Shown: positions 52,920 to 62,729, counted from the stretch's first letter. The stretch is DNA of 64,000 nucleotides from Methylobacterium terrae (GCF_003173755.1 NZ_CP029553.1:1203001-1267000); one strand, 5' to 3'. Notes: generated by a model not told the origin, from the letters alone. Numbers and translations are program-made.

Positions 52920-54344
52920 TCACGCCGGCTCCGTCACGCCCGCCCCCGCCGGCGCGACCTCGGCCGCCGGGCGGGCCGGCGGCACCAGCAGGGTCAGCAG
53001 GGCGCCGAGCAGGCCGAGCCCGGCCAGGATGCCGAAGATCGTCTCGAGCGCGAAGCCGCCGCCCGCCAGGACCCCGCCCAGGATCGGGCCGCCGACGCCC
53101 CCTAGGCGCCCGAAGCCCGCGCACCACGCCACGCCGGCGCTACGCACGTTGGTGCGGTAGTAGTTCGCCGTGAGCCCGTAGATCAGCGTCTGCGTGCCGC
53201 TCGTTCCCATGCCGACCAGCGCCACGATGGCGAGGAGGACGCCGAGGGAGAAGCCCATCGTCAGGAGCAGGATCGCGACGGCCCCGATGGCGAAGCAGGC
53301 GGCGACCGCGAGCTTGGCCCCGAAGGCGTCCGCCACCTTCGATCCGAGCAGGGCGCCGAGCACCGCGCCCCCGTTGAGGACCACCAGGAAGGACAGGGAG
53401 CCGCGGGCGTCGAACCCGGCGCGCAGCATCAGCTCGGGCAGCCAGGTGTTGAGCGAGTAGACCAGCATCAGGCCGGTGGCGCTCATCAGGCCGAGGAGCA
53501 GGGTGGGGAGGGGGTAGGTGGCGAACAGGCCGGCCCAGCCCGCCCGTCCGGCCTCCGCCGCCTCGGGCGCCGCAGCGGCACCGCCCGGCACCGCGGCGAT
53601 GCTCGGCATCGCGGCGATGCTCGGCACCGTGGCGATGCTCGGCACCGTGGCGATGCCCGGCATCGCGACGCCGGTCCGCTCGGCGATCGCCCGCGCCTCG
53701 TCCAGCCGGCCCCGGGCGACGAGCCAGGCCACCGATTCCGGCATCTTGACGTAGGCCAGCGGCAGCAGCGTCACGAGGGGCAGGGCGCCGATCCAGAACA
53801 GGCCGCGCCAGCCGATCGCTCCCAACAGCGCGATGGCCAGGGCGGCGGCCATCAGGCTGCCGAGCGGCACGCCCGAATACACGACGGCGTTGCACAGGTT
53901 CTTCCGGCCCCGCGGCGCGAACTCGGAGACGAGCGCGGCCGTCGTCGCCACCAGCGCGCCGACGCCGAGCCCGGTGAGGAAGCGCATGAGCCCGAACGTG
54001 GCGGTCGTCCCGGTCATCGCCGTGACGGCCATGCCGACCGAGAACCACGCATAGGCGACCAGCATCACCTTGCGCCGGCCGACGATGTCGCCGACCGAAC
54101 CGGCCAGCAGCGCCCCGACCAGGACCCCGAGGAGCGCGTAGCTGCCGAGCTGGCCGGCGATGGCGGGCGTCACCGCGCCGAGCTGCGTCGGGTCGCGCAG
54201 GAAGGTCGACACGCACGCGCCGTAGATGACGAGGTCATAGCCGTCGAAGATCAGTCCGACCAGGGCGAGGCTCATCACCCAGAGGACGGTGCGGAACTGT
54301 TTCGCCTGCCGGGCAGCATCAGGCGTCGTCGCGGTGATCGACAT
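52920..54344 (-). CDS. AAHS-family MFS transporter (aromatic acid uptake)
   Basis: The 474-residue protein opens with the AAHS signature FDGYDLVIYGACVSTFLRDP and shows DxxGRRK (GDIVGRRKVMLV) in loop 2-3. The central cytoplasmic loop is enlarged by a run of PSIAT/PSIAA units (encoded by an 18-bp tandem repeat). 4-Hydroxybenzoate, benzoate or 3-hydroxybenzoate uptake is likely because the mobA-like monooxygenase gene lies upstream on the same strand. Confidence 0.88.
   Translation of the reverse strand: MSITATTPDAARQAKQFRTVLWVMSLALVGLIFDGYDLVIYGACVSTFLRDPTQLGAVTPAIAGQLGSYALLGVLVGALLAGSVGDIVGRRKVMLVAYAWFSVGMAVTAMTGTTATFGLMRFLTGLGVGALVATTAALVSEFAPRGRKNLCNAVVYSGVPLGSLMAAALAIALLGAIGWRGLFWIGALPLVTLLPLAYVKMPESVAWLVARGRLDEARAIAERTGVAMPGIATVPSIATVPSIAAMPSIAAVPGGAAAAPEAAEAGRAGWAGLFATYPLPTLLLGLMSATGLMLVYSLNTWLPELMLRAGFDARGSLSFLVVLNGGAVLGALLGSKVADAFGAKLAVAACFAIGAVAILLLTMGFSLGVLLAIVALVGMGTSGTQTLIYGLTANYYRTNVRSAGVAWCAGFGRLGGVGGPILGGVLAGGGFALETIFGILAGLGLLGALLTLLVPPARPAAEVAPAGAGVTEPA
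53587..53670. repeat. 18-bp tandem repeat in the transporter gene
   Basis: Four units of GGCAYCGYGGCGATGCTC (53587-53658) plus a partial fifth encode repeating hexapeptides such as PSIATV and PSIAAM on the minus strand. The repeat keeps the frame and lies in the spans 6-7 loop. Confidence 0.92.
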
Positions 54345-54420
54345 GGTGCGCTTCCTCTTCCGTCATGTTTTGGTTTTTCAAGTCGCTTGCTGGTTCCGCT
54401 CGACGAGCGCGACACCCTCA

Positions 54421-54580
54421 TGGTCATTCCCGGGGGCGCTGAAGCGGAGCCCGGAATCCAGGTGCGCAGGACGATCAGGATGACGCGGACAGCGTCCCGA
54501 TCTGTGCGGCACCGCCGGCGGTTCCGGGGCTGCCTCCGGCAATCCGGGCTCCGCTTTCGCGGTGCCGGAACGACGCGGTG
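54421..54580. repeat. Degenerate dispersed palindromic elements
   Basis: Two decayed copies related to the 52856 element, with core GGAATCCGGGCTCCGCTT-like sequence, lie in the 283-bp gap between the transporter and monooxygenase genes: about 54423-54460 (reversed) and about 54540-54577. The gap holds no gene. Confidence 0.6.
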
Positions 54581-54627
54581 GTTGCCGGGTCCCGTGGAGG
54601 GGAGGGTCCTTGTCTCGACCGTCCGCC

Positions 54628-56523
54628 TCACCGCCGGTCGAGCAGGATCCGCCCGAGGAAGTCCGCCAGCGCCGCGTGCCCGTCGAGCGGCAGGACGTTC
54701 GCGACGAACTGGTCCGGCCGCACGACGACGAGCGCGCCGCGCGAGCGGTCGATGCCGCGCAGATCGAAGATGTCCGGCCCGGTCTTGAGGTCGGGGGTGT
54801 AGGCCTTCTCGTAGTCGATCAGCCCGAACCGGCCCTTGCGCGGCAGCAGCAGCGGCGGCAGATCCTCGACGCGCAGGTCGCGGTGGCCGCGCTGGAAGAT
54901 CGCCCGCACGTCGATGACGCTGTCGATGTCGGCATCCCGCGGGGTGTGGCGACGGACCGGCGAATCCTCGGATTTCCACAGGACGTGCATCAGCGCGTCG
55001 AGCCGTGCGCCTTCCGCATCCGCGAAGGCGTAGAGCCGCCAGGCGCCGTCGGCCCGGGCGGCGTGGCCGAGCTGCACCGGCTTGGCATCGGCCAGGCGGA
55101 CCACCGGGGCGGAGTGGAAGCGCATCCCGACGGGGAAGCCGGTCGCGAGGGCCTGATGCGTGCCGTCCGCGGTGAGGCAGGTCTCGGGCGCGTAGCGCGT
55201 CGCCACGCCGGCGGTGTAGCGGCCGGATTGCGTGAAATACGCCTGCAGCTCGGCCGGGTCGACGCCGGCGCGCTCCGGATGCCTGGGATCCCGCGGCGGC
55301 GAGGCCATGATCTTCGACCATTCCTTGTCGAAGTCGATCAGCTCCTGGGCGACCGCGTGGCGCTCGACCGTGTAGGTGCGCAGGAGTTCGGGCCCGGCGC
55401 GCCCGTCGAGCACCGCGGCGAGCTTCCAGCCGAGGTTGAACGCGTCCTGCATCGACACGTTCATGCCCTGGCCGGCCTTGGCGCTGTGGGTGTGGCAGGC
55501 ATCGCCCGCGATGAAGACCCGGGGCGCGCGAGACCGATCCTCGCCGACGTCGTCGAACCGGTCGGTGACGCGCTGGCCGACCTGGTAGACCGCGAACCAC
55601 GCCACGTCCTTCACCTCCAGGGTGTAGGGGTGCAGCACGCGCCGCGCCGTCTCGATGACCGTCTCCTGCGTGATGCTGCGGAACGCCTCGCGGTTCTCCG
55701 GGTCGATGACGCCGAGATCGACGTAGAGGCGCACCAGATGGCCGCCCTCCCGCGGGATCAGCAGGATGTTGCCGGCCTCCGCGGACTGGATCGCCGCCTT
55801 GAGCCGGATGTCCGGGAAGTCGGTGACGGCGAGCATGTCGACCACGCCCCAGGCGTGGTTGGCGAAGTCGCCGCGTGGAACGGCCCCGATTGCGTCACGT
55901 ACCCGGCTGCGGGCGCCGTCGCAGCCCACGACGTACTTCGCCCGCACGATCCGCTCGCCGCCCTCCGCGTCCCGCAGGGTGACCGCGACCGGGTGGTCGC
56001 CCGCAGGGTCGATCGCGAGCGTCGCGAAGTCGAGGCCGTGATCCGGCGCGAGCCGCGTCGGCGACTTGGCCATGAACTCCGACAGGTATTGCAGCAGGCG
56101 GGCCTGGTTGACGATCAGGTGCGGGAACTCCGACAGGCCGTCCTCGGTGTCCTGGACGCGGCCGGTGCGGGCGATCCGGCCGCGATCCTCTGGTGCCGGG
56201 CGCCAGAACGCGGTCTCGTTGACCCAGTAGCCCTCCCGCACCAGCCGTTCGCTCAGGCCGAAGGCCTCGAACATCTCGACCGTGCGGCAGGCGACGCCGT
56301 CGGCCTGGCCGACCTGGAGCGGACCGTCGCGCCGGTCGACGATCCGGGTGCGGATGCCGGGAAAGACCGAGAGCTGCGCGGCAAGCAGCATCCCGGCCGG
56401 GCCGGTGCCGACGATCAGCACGTCGACGGTCTCGGGGAGGGGACCCGGCCCGGCCTCGAGGCCCGGCGCGGCCGCCTGGATGTCGGGATCGCCCGGCGCG
56501 TAGCCGTTCAGGTAGAACTGCAT
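54628..56523 (-). CDS. FAD-dependent phenolic monooxygenase, 3-hydroxybenzoate 4-monooxygenase-like
   Basis: The 631-residue class A flavoprotein has VLIVGTGPAGMLLAAQL near 35 (FAD dinucleotide motif), QADGVACRTVEMFEAFGLSE, the DG motif VVGCDGARSR, FIAGDACHTHSAKAGQGMNV (second FAD motif), and a C-terminal thioredoxin-like domain. Length and the QADGVACRT-EMFEAFG segment fit MobA enzymes, which turn 3-hydroxybenzoate into protocatechuate; phenol 2-monooxygenase is the alternative. It is divergent from a MarR regulator. Confidence 0.85.
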   Translation of the reverse strand: MQFYLNGYAPGDPDIQAAAPGLEAGPGPLPETVDVLIVGTGPAGMLLAAQLSVFPGIRTRIVDRRDGPLQVGQADGVACRTVEMFEAFGLSERLVREGYWVNETAFWRPAPEDRGRIARTGRVQDTEDGLSEFPHLIVNQARLLQYLSEFMAKSPTRLAPDHGLDFATLAIDPAGDHPVAVTLRDAEGGERIVRAKYVVGCDGARSRVRDAIGAVPRGDFANHAWGVVDMLAVTDFPDIRLKAAIQSAEAGNILLIPREGGHLVRLYVDLGVIDPENREAFRSITQETVIETARRVLHPYTLEVKDVAWFAVYQVGQRVTDRFDDVGEDRSRAPRVFIAGDACHTHSAKAGQGMNVSMQDAFNLGWKLAAVLDGRAGPELLRTYTVERHAVAQELIDFDKEWSKIMASPPRDPRHPERAGVDPAELQAYFTQSGRYTAGVATRYAPETCLTADGTHQALATGFPVGMRFHSAPVVRLADAKPVQLGHAARADGAWRLYAFADAEGARLDALMHVLWKSEDSPVRRHTPRDADIDSVIDVRAIFQRGHRDLRVEDLPPLLLPRKGRFGLIDYEKAYTPDLKTGPDIFDLRGIDRSRGALVVVRPDQFVANVLPLDGHAALADFLGRILLDRR

Positions 56524-56833
56524 GGTTTCCTCCCGGAATGTCTCTCGCCGCGCAGGGCGAGGATCTCTTGTGCGGGCGCAGCCGCATCGGGCCGTGTCGG
56601 CGCGCAGGCCCGGCGCGATCGCCCGCGCAGGGGATGCCGGATCGTGCCGACCCGACCACATAAAGACCGTATACGTTCAATCAGTGTACTGTCAATATCG
56701 GTTGCGGATCGGCCGTGGGCATCCCCGCGTGGCCGGACGGGGCGCGAGGATGCATGGCCGCCTCGTGCCGAAGGGGTCGCCAGCAGGATTCCGGCACGCT
56801 GGATTTCCTGCCCGGATGAAGTACGAGGCCCCG
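56524..56833. other. Divergent control region of the monooxygenase and MarR genes
   Basis: This 310-bp stretch lacks a gene. The AT-rich patch at 56660-56700 holds a minus-strand promoter and the CAGT-GT-ACTG dyad, annotated next. The rest is GC-rich and featureless. Confidence 0.6.
56668..56695 (-). promoter_or_regulatory. Promoter of the monooxygenase gene with MarR-like dyad
   Basis: On the minus strand TTGACA (56695-56690) and TATACG (56673-56668) are 16 bp apart. The spacer includes CAGTGTACTG-type symmetry (56682-56691) flanked by TCAAT repeats, a likely binding site for the neighbouring MarR protein. Confidence 0.6.
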
Positions 56834-57277
56834 ATGAGCGACCTCTACGGGATGCCCGGCCACCTCGTCCGCCGGCTGCACCAGATCTCGACCGCCCTGT
56901 TCGCCGAGGAATGCGCCGAATCCGGCCTGACCTCGGTCCAGTACGCCGCCCTCACGGCGATCCGCGAGAATCCGCAGGTCGACGCGACGCGGCTCTCGGC
57001 CCTCATCGCCTTCGACCGGTCGACCCTCGGCGACGTGCTGGAGCGGCTGGAGGCGAAGGGCTGGGTGCAGCGCGGCCCGAGCCCTCAGGACAGGCGGGTC
57101 AAGCTCCTGCGCCTCTCGCCGGCGGGCGCGCAGGTGCTGCGCGAGATCGAGCCGGCGGTGGCCCGCGTGCAGGAGCGCCTGCTGGCGCCCCTCGAGGCGG
57201 GCGAGCGGGCCGGGATGGTCCGGCTGCTCGCGCGGCTCGTCGATCTGCACGGCCATCTCGGCGGGGACGCGCCGTAG
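56834..57277 (+). CDS. MarR-family transcriptional regulator
   Basis: The 147-residue protein has the MarR winged helix (VDATRLSALIAFDRSTLGDV, LERLEAKGWVQRGPSPQDRR) and helical ends. ATG 56834 follows GAGG by five bases; ATG 56816 would add six residues. It probably responds to 3-hydroxybenzoate-type aromatics to control the divergent monooxygenase gene. Confidence 0.92.
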   Translation: MSDLYGMPGHLVRRLHQISTALFAEECAESGLTSVQYAALTAIRENPQVDATRLSALIAFDRSTLGDVLERLEAKGWVQRGPSPQDRRVKLLRLSPAGAQVLREIEPAVARVQERLLAPLEAGERAGMVRLLARLVDLHGHLGGDAP

Positions 57278-57291
57278 GGAAGTGGACCGTA

Positions 57292-57309
57292 CCGGCGCGG
57301 ACGCGCCGG
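57292..57309. terminator. Hairpin between convergent MarR and chemoreceptor genes
   Basis: CCGGCGC-GGAC-GCGCCGG lies between the gene ends. There is no T tract. Confidence 0.5.
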
Positions 57310-57336
57310 GATAGACGGGGCGGCGGGCCCCCCGCG

Positions 57337-59022
57337 TCAGGCCGCCTTGACCTGCCCGATGAAGCGCGTGACCTCCTGGCGCAGCATCTCCGATTGCCGC
57401 GACAGCTCCCGGGCCGCGCCGAGAACCTGGGACGCCGCATGGCTGGTCTGGCCCGCACCGTCGCGCACGCCGGCGATGCTGCCGGTGACCTGCTCGGTGC
57501 CGCGGGCGGCCTGCTGCACGTTGCGGGTGATCTCCTGCACGGCGCTGCCCTGCTCCTCCATCGCCGCCGCGATGCTGGAGGCGTAGGTCGACATGTCCTC
57601 GATGACCTTGGCGATCTGGCGGATATCGACGACCGCCTCGCGGGTGGCGCCCTGGATCTCGCCGATCCGGGCCCCGATCTCGTCCGTCGCCTTGCCGGTC
57701 TGCCCGGCGAGCTCCTTGACCTCGGCGGCGACCACCGCGAAACCGCGTCCCGCCGCTCCGGCCCGCGCCGCCTCGATCGTGGCGTTGAGCGCCAGCAGAT
57801 TGGTCTGGCCGGCGATGCTCGACACGGTGGCGACGAAGTCGCCGATCCGGTCCGCCGTGCCGGCGAGGCGCTGCACCGTCGCGTTGGTGCGCGCGGCGTC
57901 CTCCACGGCGCGGGCCGCGATCCGTGACGACTGGCTCACCTGCTGCACGATCTCCTGGATCGAGGCCGTCATCTCCTCGCTCGCCGCCGCCACCGTCTGG
58001 ACGTTGGCGGAGGTCTGGGACGCCGCGCTCGCGACCGTGACGGTCTGGCGCGTCGTCTCGTCGGCGACCCCCGTCATGGCGCGGGCGGTGGCCTCCATCT
58101 CGGTCGCGGCGCCGGAGAGGCCCGCGGTGAGGCCGGAGACCGTCTGCTCGAACCCTTTCGCCAGGTCGTCGAGGGCGCGGGCGCGGCGCATCCGCGCCTC
58201 GTCCTCGGCGGCCTGCGCCGCGGCCAGCCGCTCGGTCTCGACGGCGTTGCGCTTGAACACCTCGACGGCCTGGGCCATCGCCCCGACCTCGTCCCGCCGC
58301 GCGAGTCCCGCGACCACGATCGTCCTGTCGCCGTCCGCCAGCCGCGCCATCAGCGCGGTGATCGCCCGGATCGGCGACACGAGCGTGCGCGAGACCATGA
58401 CCGCCATCAGGAGGGCGAGCGCCAGGCTCGCGGCGGTCCCGGTCAGGGTCATGGCGTAGGCGAGCGTGAAGCTCGTCTCCTGCTCCTTCACGCGCCCGGC
58501 CATCAGGTCCGCCTCGACCGTCCGGATCTCCGCGGCCTTGGCCCGCAGCGCGTCCATCATCGCCTTGCCGGCGCCGCCGGCCTCGAGCGCGCGGGCCTGC
58601 TCGCGCGTGCCCGCCGCGGCCATCAGGGCGATCTCCCTCTCGGCGACGTCGCGGGTCCAGGCGCCGGCGCTGCGGTCGAGGGCGTCGAGGCGCGCCTGCT
58701 GCGCCGGGTTGTCGGCGGTGAGGCGCCTGACCTCGTCGAAGGCGGCCCGGTAGGCCGTCTGCCCGCCGCGGTAGGGGGCGAGGAAGCTCGGATCGGCCGA
58801 GACCAGGTAGCCGCGCAGGCCCGTTTCCTGGTCGACCATGCCCGCCAGAATGCCGTCGACACCGTGGAGCACGGCCTGCGTGTGGTCGGTCCAGCCGATC
58901 CGGTCCTGGATCGTGCGCAGGCTGCCGTAGCTCACCGCGCTCATCGCCAGGGTGACGGCGACGAGGCTGCCGAAGGCGAGGCTCAGCTTGGGGAGAATCT
59001 TTAGATTGTTGAGCGCGCGCAT
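57337..59022 (-). CDS. Methyl-accepting chemotaxis protein with CHASE3-type sensor
   Basis: The 561-residue protein has an N-terminal span (LPKLSLAFGSLVAVTLAMSA), a periplasmic CHASE3-like helical domain (MVDQETGLRGYLVSADPSFL), a second span near 190-210, a HAMP domain (SRTLVSPIRAITALMARLAD) and a cytoplasmic signalling tip with the hairpin VSSIAGQTNLLALNATIEAA followed by RAGAAGRGFAVVAAEV. The start is chosen at MRALNNLKIL to place the first span normally. The ligand is unknown. Confidence 0.93.
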   Translation of the reverse strand: MRALNNLKILPKLSLAFGSLVAVTLAMSAVSYGSLRTIQDRIGWTDHTQAVLHGVDGILAGMVDQETGLRGYLVSADPSFLAPYRGGQTAYRAAFDEVRRLTADNPAQQARLDALDRSAGAWTRDVAEREIALMAAAGTREQARALEAGGAGKAMMDALRAKAAEIRTVEADLMAGRVKEQETSFTLAYAMTLTGTAASLALALLMAVMVSRTLVSPIRAITALMARLADGDRTIVVAGLARRDEVGAMAQAVEVFKRNAVETERLAAAQAAEDEARMRRARALDDLAKGFEQTVSGLTAGLSGAATEMEATARAMTGVADETTRQTVTVASAASQTSANVQTVAAASEEMTASIQEIVQQVSQSSRIAARAVEDAARTNATVQRLAGTADRIGDFVATVSSIAGQTNLLALNATIEAARAGAAGRGFAVVAAEVKELAGQTGKATDEIGARIGEIQGATREAVVDIRQIAKVIEDMSTYASSIAAAMEEQGSAVQEITRNVQQAARGTEQVTGSIAGVRDGAGQTSHAASQVLGAARELSRQSEMLRQEVTRFIGQVKAA

Positions 59023-59360
59023 CGGGTGGCTCGCAAGGGATCGCCGAGAGGTGGCCGGCGGCGGGTCGGCCGCGCTGGGTGACGCAGTGCCAAAATCCAA
59101 GTCAAAGATTAACGACCCGCAATGAGTTGGGCGCGCCCGATGCTAGGCGCGATCAGGTAACGGTTACCGAGATCAAATCTGCAATTCAAAATTGAAGCGC
59201 CGGACGGATTTTGCCCGTCGGCCGATGACGGACGATTGTTGCTATGAAAATCTTCCGCTCACCCTCATCCGGTCCGGCGAAGGCGCTTCCATGGCGGCGC
59301 GCGACCGCCATGGAGGTCGGTGCGCCGGCGCCCTGCCGGGGCGGGACGCACGGGCCGGCG
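59023..59360. other. Intergenic region upstream of the chemoreceptor
   Basis: No gene is seen in 338 bp. The centre is AT-rich (AAATCTGCAATTCAAAATTG near 59172) and contains a perfect 6-1-6 palindrome GGTAAC-G-GTTACC (59156-59168). It may hold the chemoreceptor promoter and a regulator site. The right part is GC-rich and precedes the end of pgl. Confidence 0.55.
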
Positions 59361-60080
59361 TCAGCCCGCCGCTCGCCTGTCGAGGAGCCACACCGTCTCG
59401 CCCCGGGCCTTCGCGCGGCCGGACGGCAGATCCTCGCCAGCGGCGAGGCGCGCGAGCGGGGCCCGCTTGCCCTCGCCGGTGACCAGGAACAGGATCAGCG
59501 GCGTCGCGCCGAGCGCCGGCAGGGTCAGGCTGACCCGCGGCACGAACGGGCTGAGGCCCGCCTCCGGCACCGCCACCACCCAGGCCTCGCTCTCTTCCAC
59601 CTCGGACTTTCCCGGGAACAGCGAGGCGGTGTGGCCGTCCTCGCCGAGGCCGAGGAGCACGAGGTCGAAGAGCGGCCGGGCCGGATCGAGCCGGTCCGCG
59701 CCGTACCAGATCCGCAATTCGGCCGCGTAGGCCGCGGCGGCGTCTCGCGCCGGCCGATCGGTCGGGATCGGGTGGAGGCGGCCGGGGGGGACGAGATCCC
59801 CGAACGCCTCCTCCGCCAGCCGCCGGTTGCTGCCGGCCTCCGGCCCGTCGCCGACCCGCTCGTCGCCGAAGAACCAGTGCAGGCGCGCCCAGGGGAGGCT
59901 GTCCCGAAAGTCCGGCCCGGCGAGCAGGCGGTAGAGGAGCTTCGGGGTCGAACCGCCCGACAGGCAGACCCCGACCTCTCCCGATTTCGCGGCCGCGACC
60001 GCGACCAGCCGCTCGGCCGCCGCGCGGGCGACGGCGTCCGCATCGGGCAGCACCTCGTGGTCCGCGGGGCGCGCGCTCAC
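59361..60080 (-). CDS. pgl: 6-phosphogluconolactonase
   Basis: The 239-residue enzyme hydrolyses 6-phosphogluconolactone. Motifs VCLSGGSTPKLLY, HWFFGDERVGDG, and GLGEDGHTASLFPG match the NagB/Pgl fold. The GTG start at 60080 overlaps the zwf stop (GTGA), which argues for this start over an upstream ATG at 60104. Confidence 0.93.
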   Translation of the reverse strand: MSARPADHEVLPDADAVARAAAERLVAVAAAKSGEVGVCLSGGSTPKLLYRLLAGPDFRDSLPWARLHWFFGDERVGDGPEAGSNRRLAEEAFGDLVPPGRLHPIPTDRPARDAAAAYAAELRIWYGADRLDPARPLFDLVLLGLGEDGHTASLFPGKSEVEESEAWVVAVPEAGLSPFVPRVSLTLPALGATPLILFLVTGEGKRAPLARLAAGEDLPSGRAKARGETVWLLDRRAAG

Positions 60081-61609
60081 GGCTGGTGCTCCAGCGAGCG
60101 CCACGCCCGCCTGTCGCGGGTCAGGAGCTCGTCGGCTTGCCCGGGGCCGGCGCTGCCGGCCTCGTAGGGGATCGTCGCGAGCTCGCCCTTGGCCGCCGCG
60201 TCGAGGATCGGCTGCACGATCCGCCAGCCGGCCTCGATCATGTCGGCGCGCTGGAACAGCGTCGGATCGCCGATCATCGCGTCATAGATCAGCGTCTCGT
60301 AGCCGGTGCTGGGCTCGGCCTTGAAGTAGTCCTTGTAGCAGAATCGCATGTCGACGCTGCCGAGCCGAACTGCCGGGCCCGGGATCTTGGCGCCGAATTG
60401 CAGCGAGATGCCTTCGTCGGGCTGCAACTGCAGCACCAGCCAGTTCGGCACGTCCTCGCGCACGGTGGTGCCCTTGAACAGAGACAGCGGCGCCTGCTTG
60501 AAGCGGATCGCGATCTCGGTGTCGCGCCTTGTCATCGCCTTGCCGGTGCGCAGGTAGAACGGCACCCCCGCCCAGCGCCAGTTGTCGATGCCGAGCTTCA
60601 GGGCCACGAAGGTCTCGGTATCGGAATCCTTCGCGACGTCCGGCTCCTCGCGGTAGTCCTTCACCGCCTTGCCCTGCACCGTCCCGGCTTCGTAGCGGCC
60701 CCGCACCGCGTCCTCGGGGCGGGCGGAGGGGGTGGCGAGCAGCACCTCCTCCTTCTTGTCGCGCACGGCCTCAGCCTCGAACGAGATCGGCGGCTCCATC
60801 GCTACCAGCGTGTAGAGCTGGAACAGGTGGTTCGGCACCATGTCGCGGAGCGCACCGGTGGCCTCGTAGAACTTCCCCCGTCCCTCGACGCCGACGGTCT
60901 CGGCGACGGTGATCTGCACGTGGTCGATGTGGTCGCGGTTCCACAGCGGCTCGAACAGGCCGTTGCCGAACCGGAACGCCATGATGTTCTGGACCGTCTC
61001 CTTGCCGAGGAAGTGGTCGATGCGGAAGATCTGGCCCTCGGACAGGACCTTCAGGATGTCGGCGTCGAGCCGTTCCGCGGAAGGAAGGTCGTGGCCGAAC
61101 GGCTTCTCGATGATCACCCGGCGCCAGCGATCCTCACCTTCGTCGGTCAGCCCGGCCTCGCCGAGCTTGGCGATGGTCGGCCCGAACAGGCTGGCGGCGA
61201 CCGCGAGGTAGAACAGGACGTTACCGCCGTCCTCACGTCCCGACACCTCGGCGATGGCGCCCTTCAGTTCCTCGAAGGCGGCGGGTTCCGACAGGTCGCC
61301 CGAGCGGTAATGCACCCGCGAGACGAGATCGCTCCATACGCCCTCGTCGAACGACCCGCCGCCGGCCTCACCGCCCTTGGCGGTGATGAAGCCGCGCACG
61401 GTCTCGCTCAGCTCGGAGCGGAACTCCTCCGACGACATCGCCGAGCGGCTGACGCCGATGACTGAGAAGTCTTTCGGGAGCAGCCCCCAGCGGCCGAGAT
61501 TGTACAGCGCCGGCATCAGCAGCCGGTGGGTGAGGTCGCCGGTCGCCCCGAAGATCACCAGGGTGCAGGCGGGCGGGGGGGCTGCCCCCTCGGCCATGGA
61601 ACTCGTCAT
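60077..61609 (-). CDS. zwf: Glucose-6-phosphate 1-dehydrogenase
   Basis: The 510-residue enzyme has the dinucleotide start [30 protein letters not shown], and the substrate motif [13 protein letters not shown]. It overlaps gnd by 4 bp and pgl by 4 bp, making a coupled oxidative pentose-phosphate unit. Confidence 0.96.
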   Translation of the reverse strand: MTSSMAEGAAPPPACTLVIFGATGDLTHRLLMPALYNLGRWGLLPKDFSVIGVSRSAMSSEEFRSELSETVRGFITAKGGEAGGGSFDEGVWSDLVSRVHYRSGDLSEPAAFEELKGAIAEVSGREDGGNVLFYLAVAASLFGPTIAKLGEAGLTDEGEDRWRRVIIEKPFGHDLPSAERLDADILKVLSEGQIFRIDHFLGKETVQNIMAFRFGNGLFEPLWNRDHIDHVQITVAETVGVEGRGKFYEATGALRDMVPNHLFQLYTLVAMEPPISFEAEAVRDKKEEVLLATPSARPEDAVRGRYEAGTVQGKAVKDYREEPDVAKDSDTETFVALKLGIDNWRWAGVPFYLRTGKAMTRRDTEIAIRFKQAPLSLFKGTTVREDVPNWLVLQLQPDEGISLQFGAKIPGPAVRLGSVDMRFCYKDYFKAEPSTGYETLIYDAMIGDPTLFQRADMIEAGWRIVQPILDAAAKGELATIPYEAGSAGPGQADELLTRDRRAWRSLEHQP

Positions 61610-62580
61610 TTCGGCTCCTGGTGGCCGCCGAAGCCCTTGCGCATCGCCGAGAGCAGCTTGTCGGCGTAGGTGGCGCTCTGGCGCGAGCGGAAGCGGGCGT
61701 AGAGGGCGGCCGACAGCACGTGGGCCGGCACCGCCTCCTCGATCGCGGCGTTCAGCGTCCAGCGGCCCTCGCCCGAATCGGCGACGTGGCCCGAGAAGGC
61801 GTCGAGGTTCTCGTCGCCGGCGAGCGCCGTCGCCGTGAGGTCGAGGAGCCAGGACGAGACCACGCTGCCCCGGCGCCAGACCTCCGCGATGTCGCCGATG
61901 TTGAGGTCGAAGCGCTGCGCCTCCGGCAACTCCGAGGAATTGGCGTGCTTGAGGATGTCGAAGCCCTCGGCATAGGCCTGCATCAGGCCGTACTCGATGC
62001 CGTTGTGGATCATCTTGACGAAGTGGCCGGCACCGCTCGGGCCGGCATGGATGTAGCCGTGCTCGGCGCGGGCATCGCGCCCGTCGCGGCCCGGCGTGCG
62101 CGACACCTCGCCGAGGCCGGGGGCCAGGGTCTTGAAGATCGGGTCGAGCCGGTCGACCGCCGCCTTGTGGCCGCCGATCATCATGCAGTAGCCGCGCTCC
62201 AGGCCCCAGACGCCGCCGGACGTGCCGACATCGACGTAGTGCAGGCCCCGCTCGTCGAGGATCGCCGCGCGGCGGATGTCGTCCTTGTAGAACGAGTTGC
62301 CGCCGTCGATGATCACGTCGTCGGGCTGCATCAGCCCGGCGATCTTCATCACCGTGACCTCGGTCGGGTCGCCCGCCGGCAGCATCACCCAGGCGGTGCG
62401 GGGCACCTCGAGCTTCGACACGAAGTCCTCGAGGCTGTCGGCGCCGACCGCGCCCTCCTGCACCAGGGCCGCCACGGCCTTGGGATCCTGGTCGAACACC
62501 ACGGCCGTGTGTCCGTTGCGCAGGAGCCGGCGGACGATGTTGCCGCCCATCCGACCGAGACCGACCATGCCGAGTTGCAT
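61606..62580 (-). CDS. gnd: 6-phosphogluconate dehydrogenase, decarboxylating (short form)
   Basis: The 324-residue protein is the short class. It has [20 protein letters not shown] at the N-terminus with Rossmann GxGxx[30 protein letters not shown], and [20 protein letters not shown] carrying the catalytic Lys. It makes ribulose-5-phosphate. The next strand-2 residue is FDQD, suggesting NAD preference. It is coupled to zwf. Confidence 0.94.
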   Translation of the reverse strand: MQLGMVGLGRMGGNIVRRLLRNGHTAVVFDQDPKAVAALVQEGAVGADSLEDFVSKLEVPRTAWVMLPAGDPTEVTVMKIAGLMQPDDVIIDGGNSFYKDDIRRAAILDERGLHYVDVGTSGGVWGLERGYCMMIGGHKAAVDRLDPIFKTLAPGLGEVSRTPGRDGRDARAEHGYIHAGPSGAGHFVKMIHNGIEYGLMQAYAEGFDILKHANSSELPEAQRFDLNIGDIAEVWRRGSVVSSWLLDLTATALAGDENLDAFSGHVADSGEGRWTLNAAIEEAVPAHVLSAALYARFRSRQSATYADKLLSAMRKGFGGHQEPK

Positions 62581-62657
62581 CGCGTCACTCCTCGCCGGCG
62601 AGGCCGGGGCCGGCGGCCCGTGGGCACGAAGGCCCGTCGTATCTGTGCGGCGCGGTT

Positions 62658-62713
62658 CCCCTCTCCGGGCGATCCCGGGCTGGCCCGGGATCGCTGCGAG
62701 GCGTGGGAGAGGG
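62658..62713. repeat. Nested hairpin between pgi-domain gene and gnd
   Basis: The inner palindrome CGATCCCGGGC-TG-GCCCGGGATCG (62670-62693) lies within outer arms CCCCTCTCC (62658-62666) and GGAGAGGGG (62705-62713). It forms a two-tier stem and may be a dispersed repeat or an internal processing site of the operon. Confidence 0.75.
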
Positions 62714-62729
62714 GAGACCGGGTACCTGC

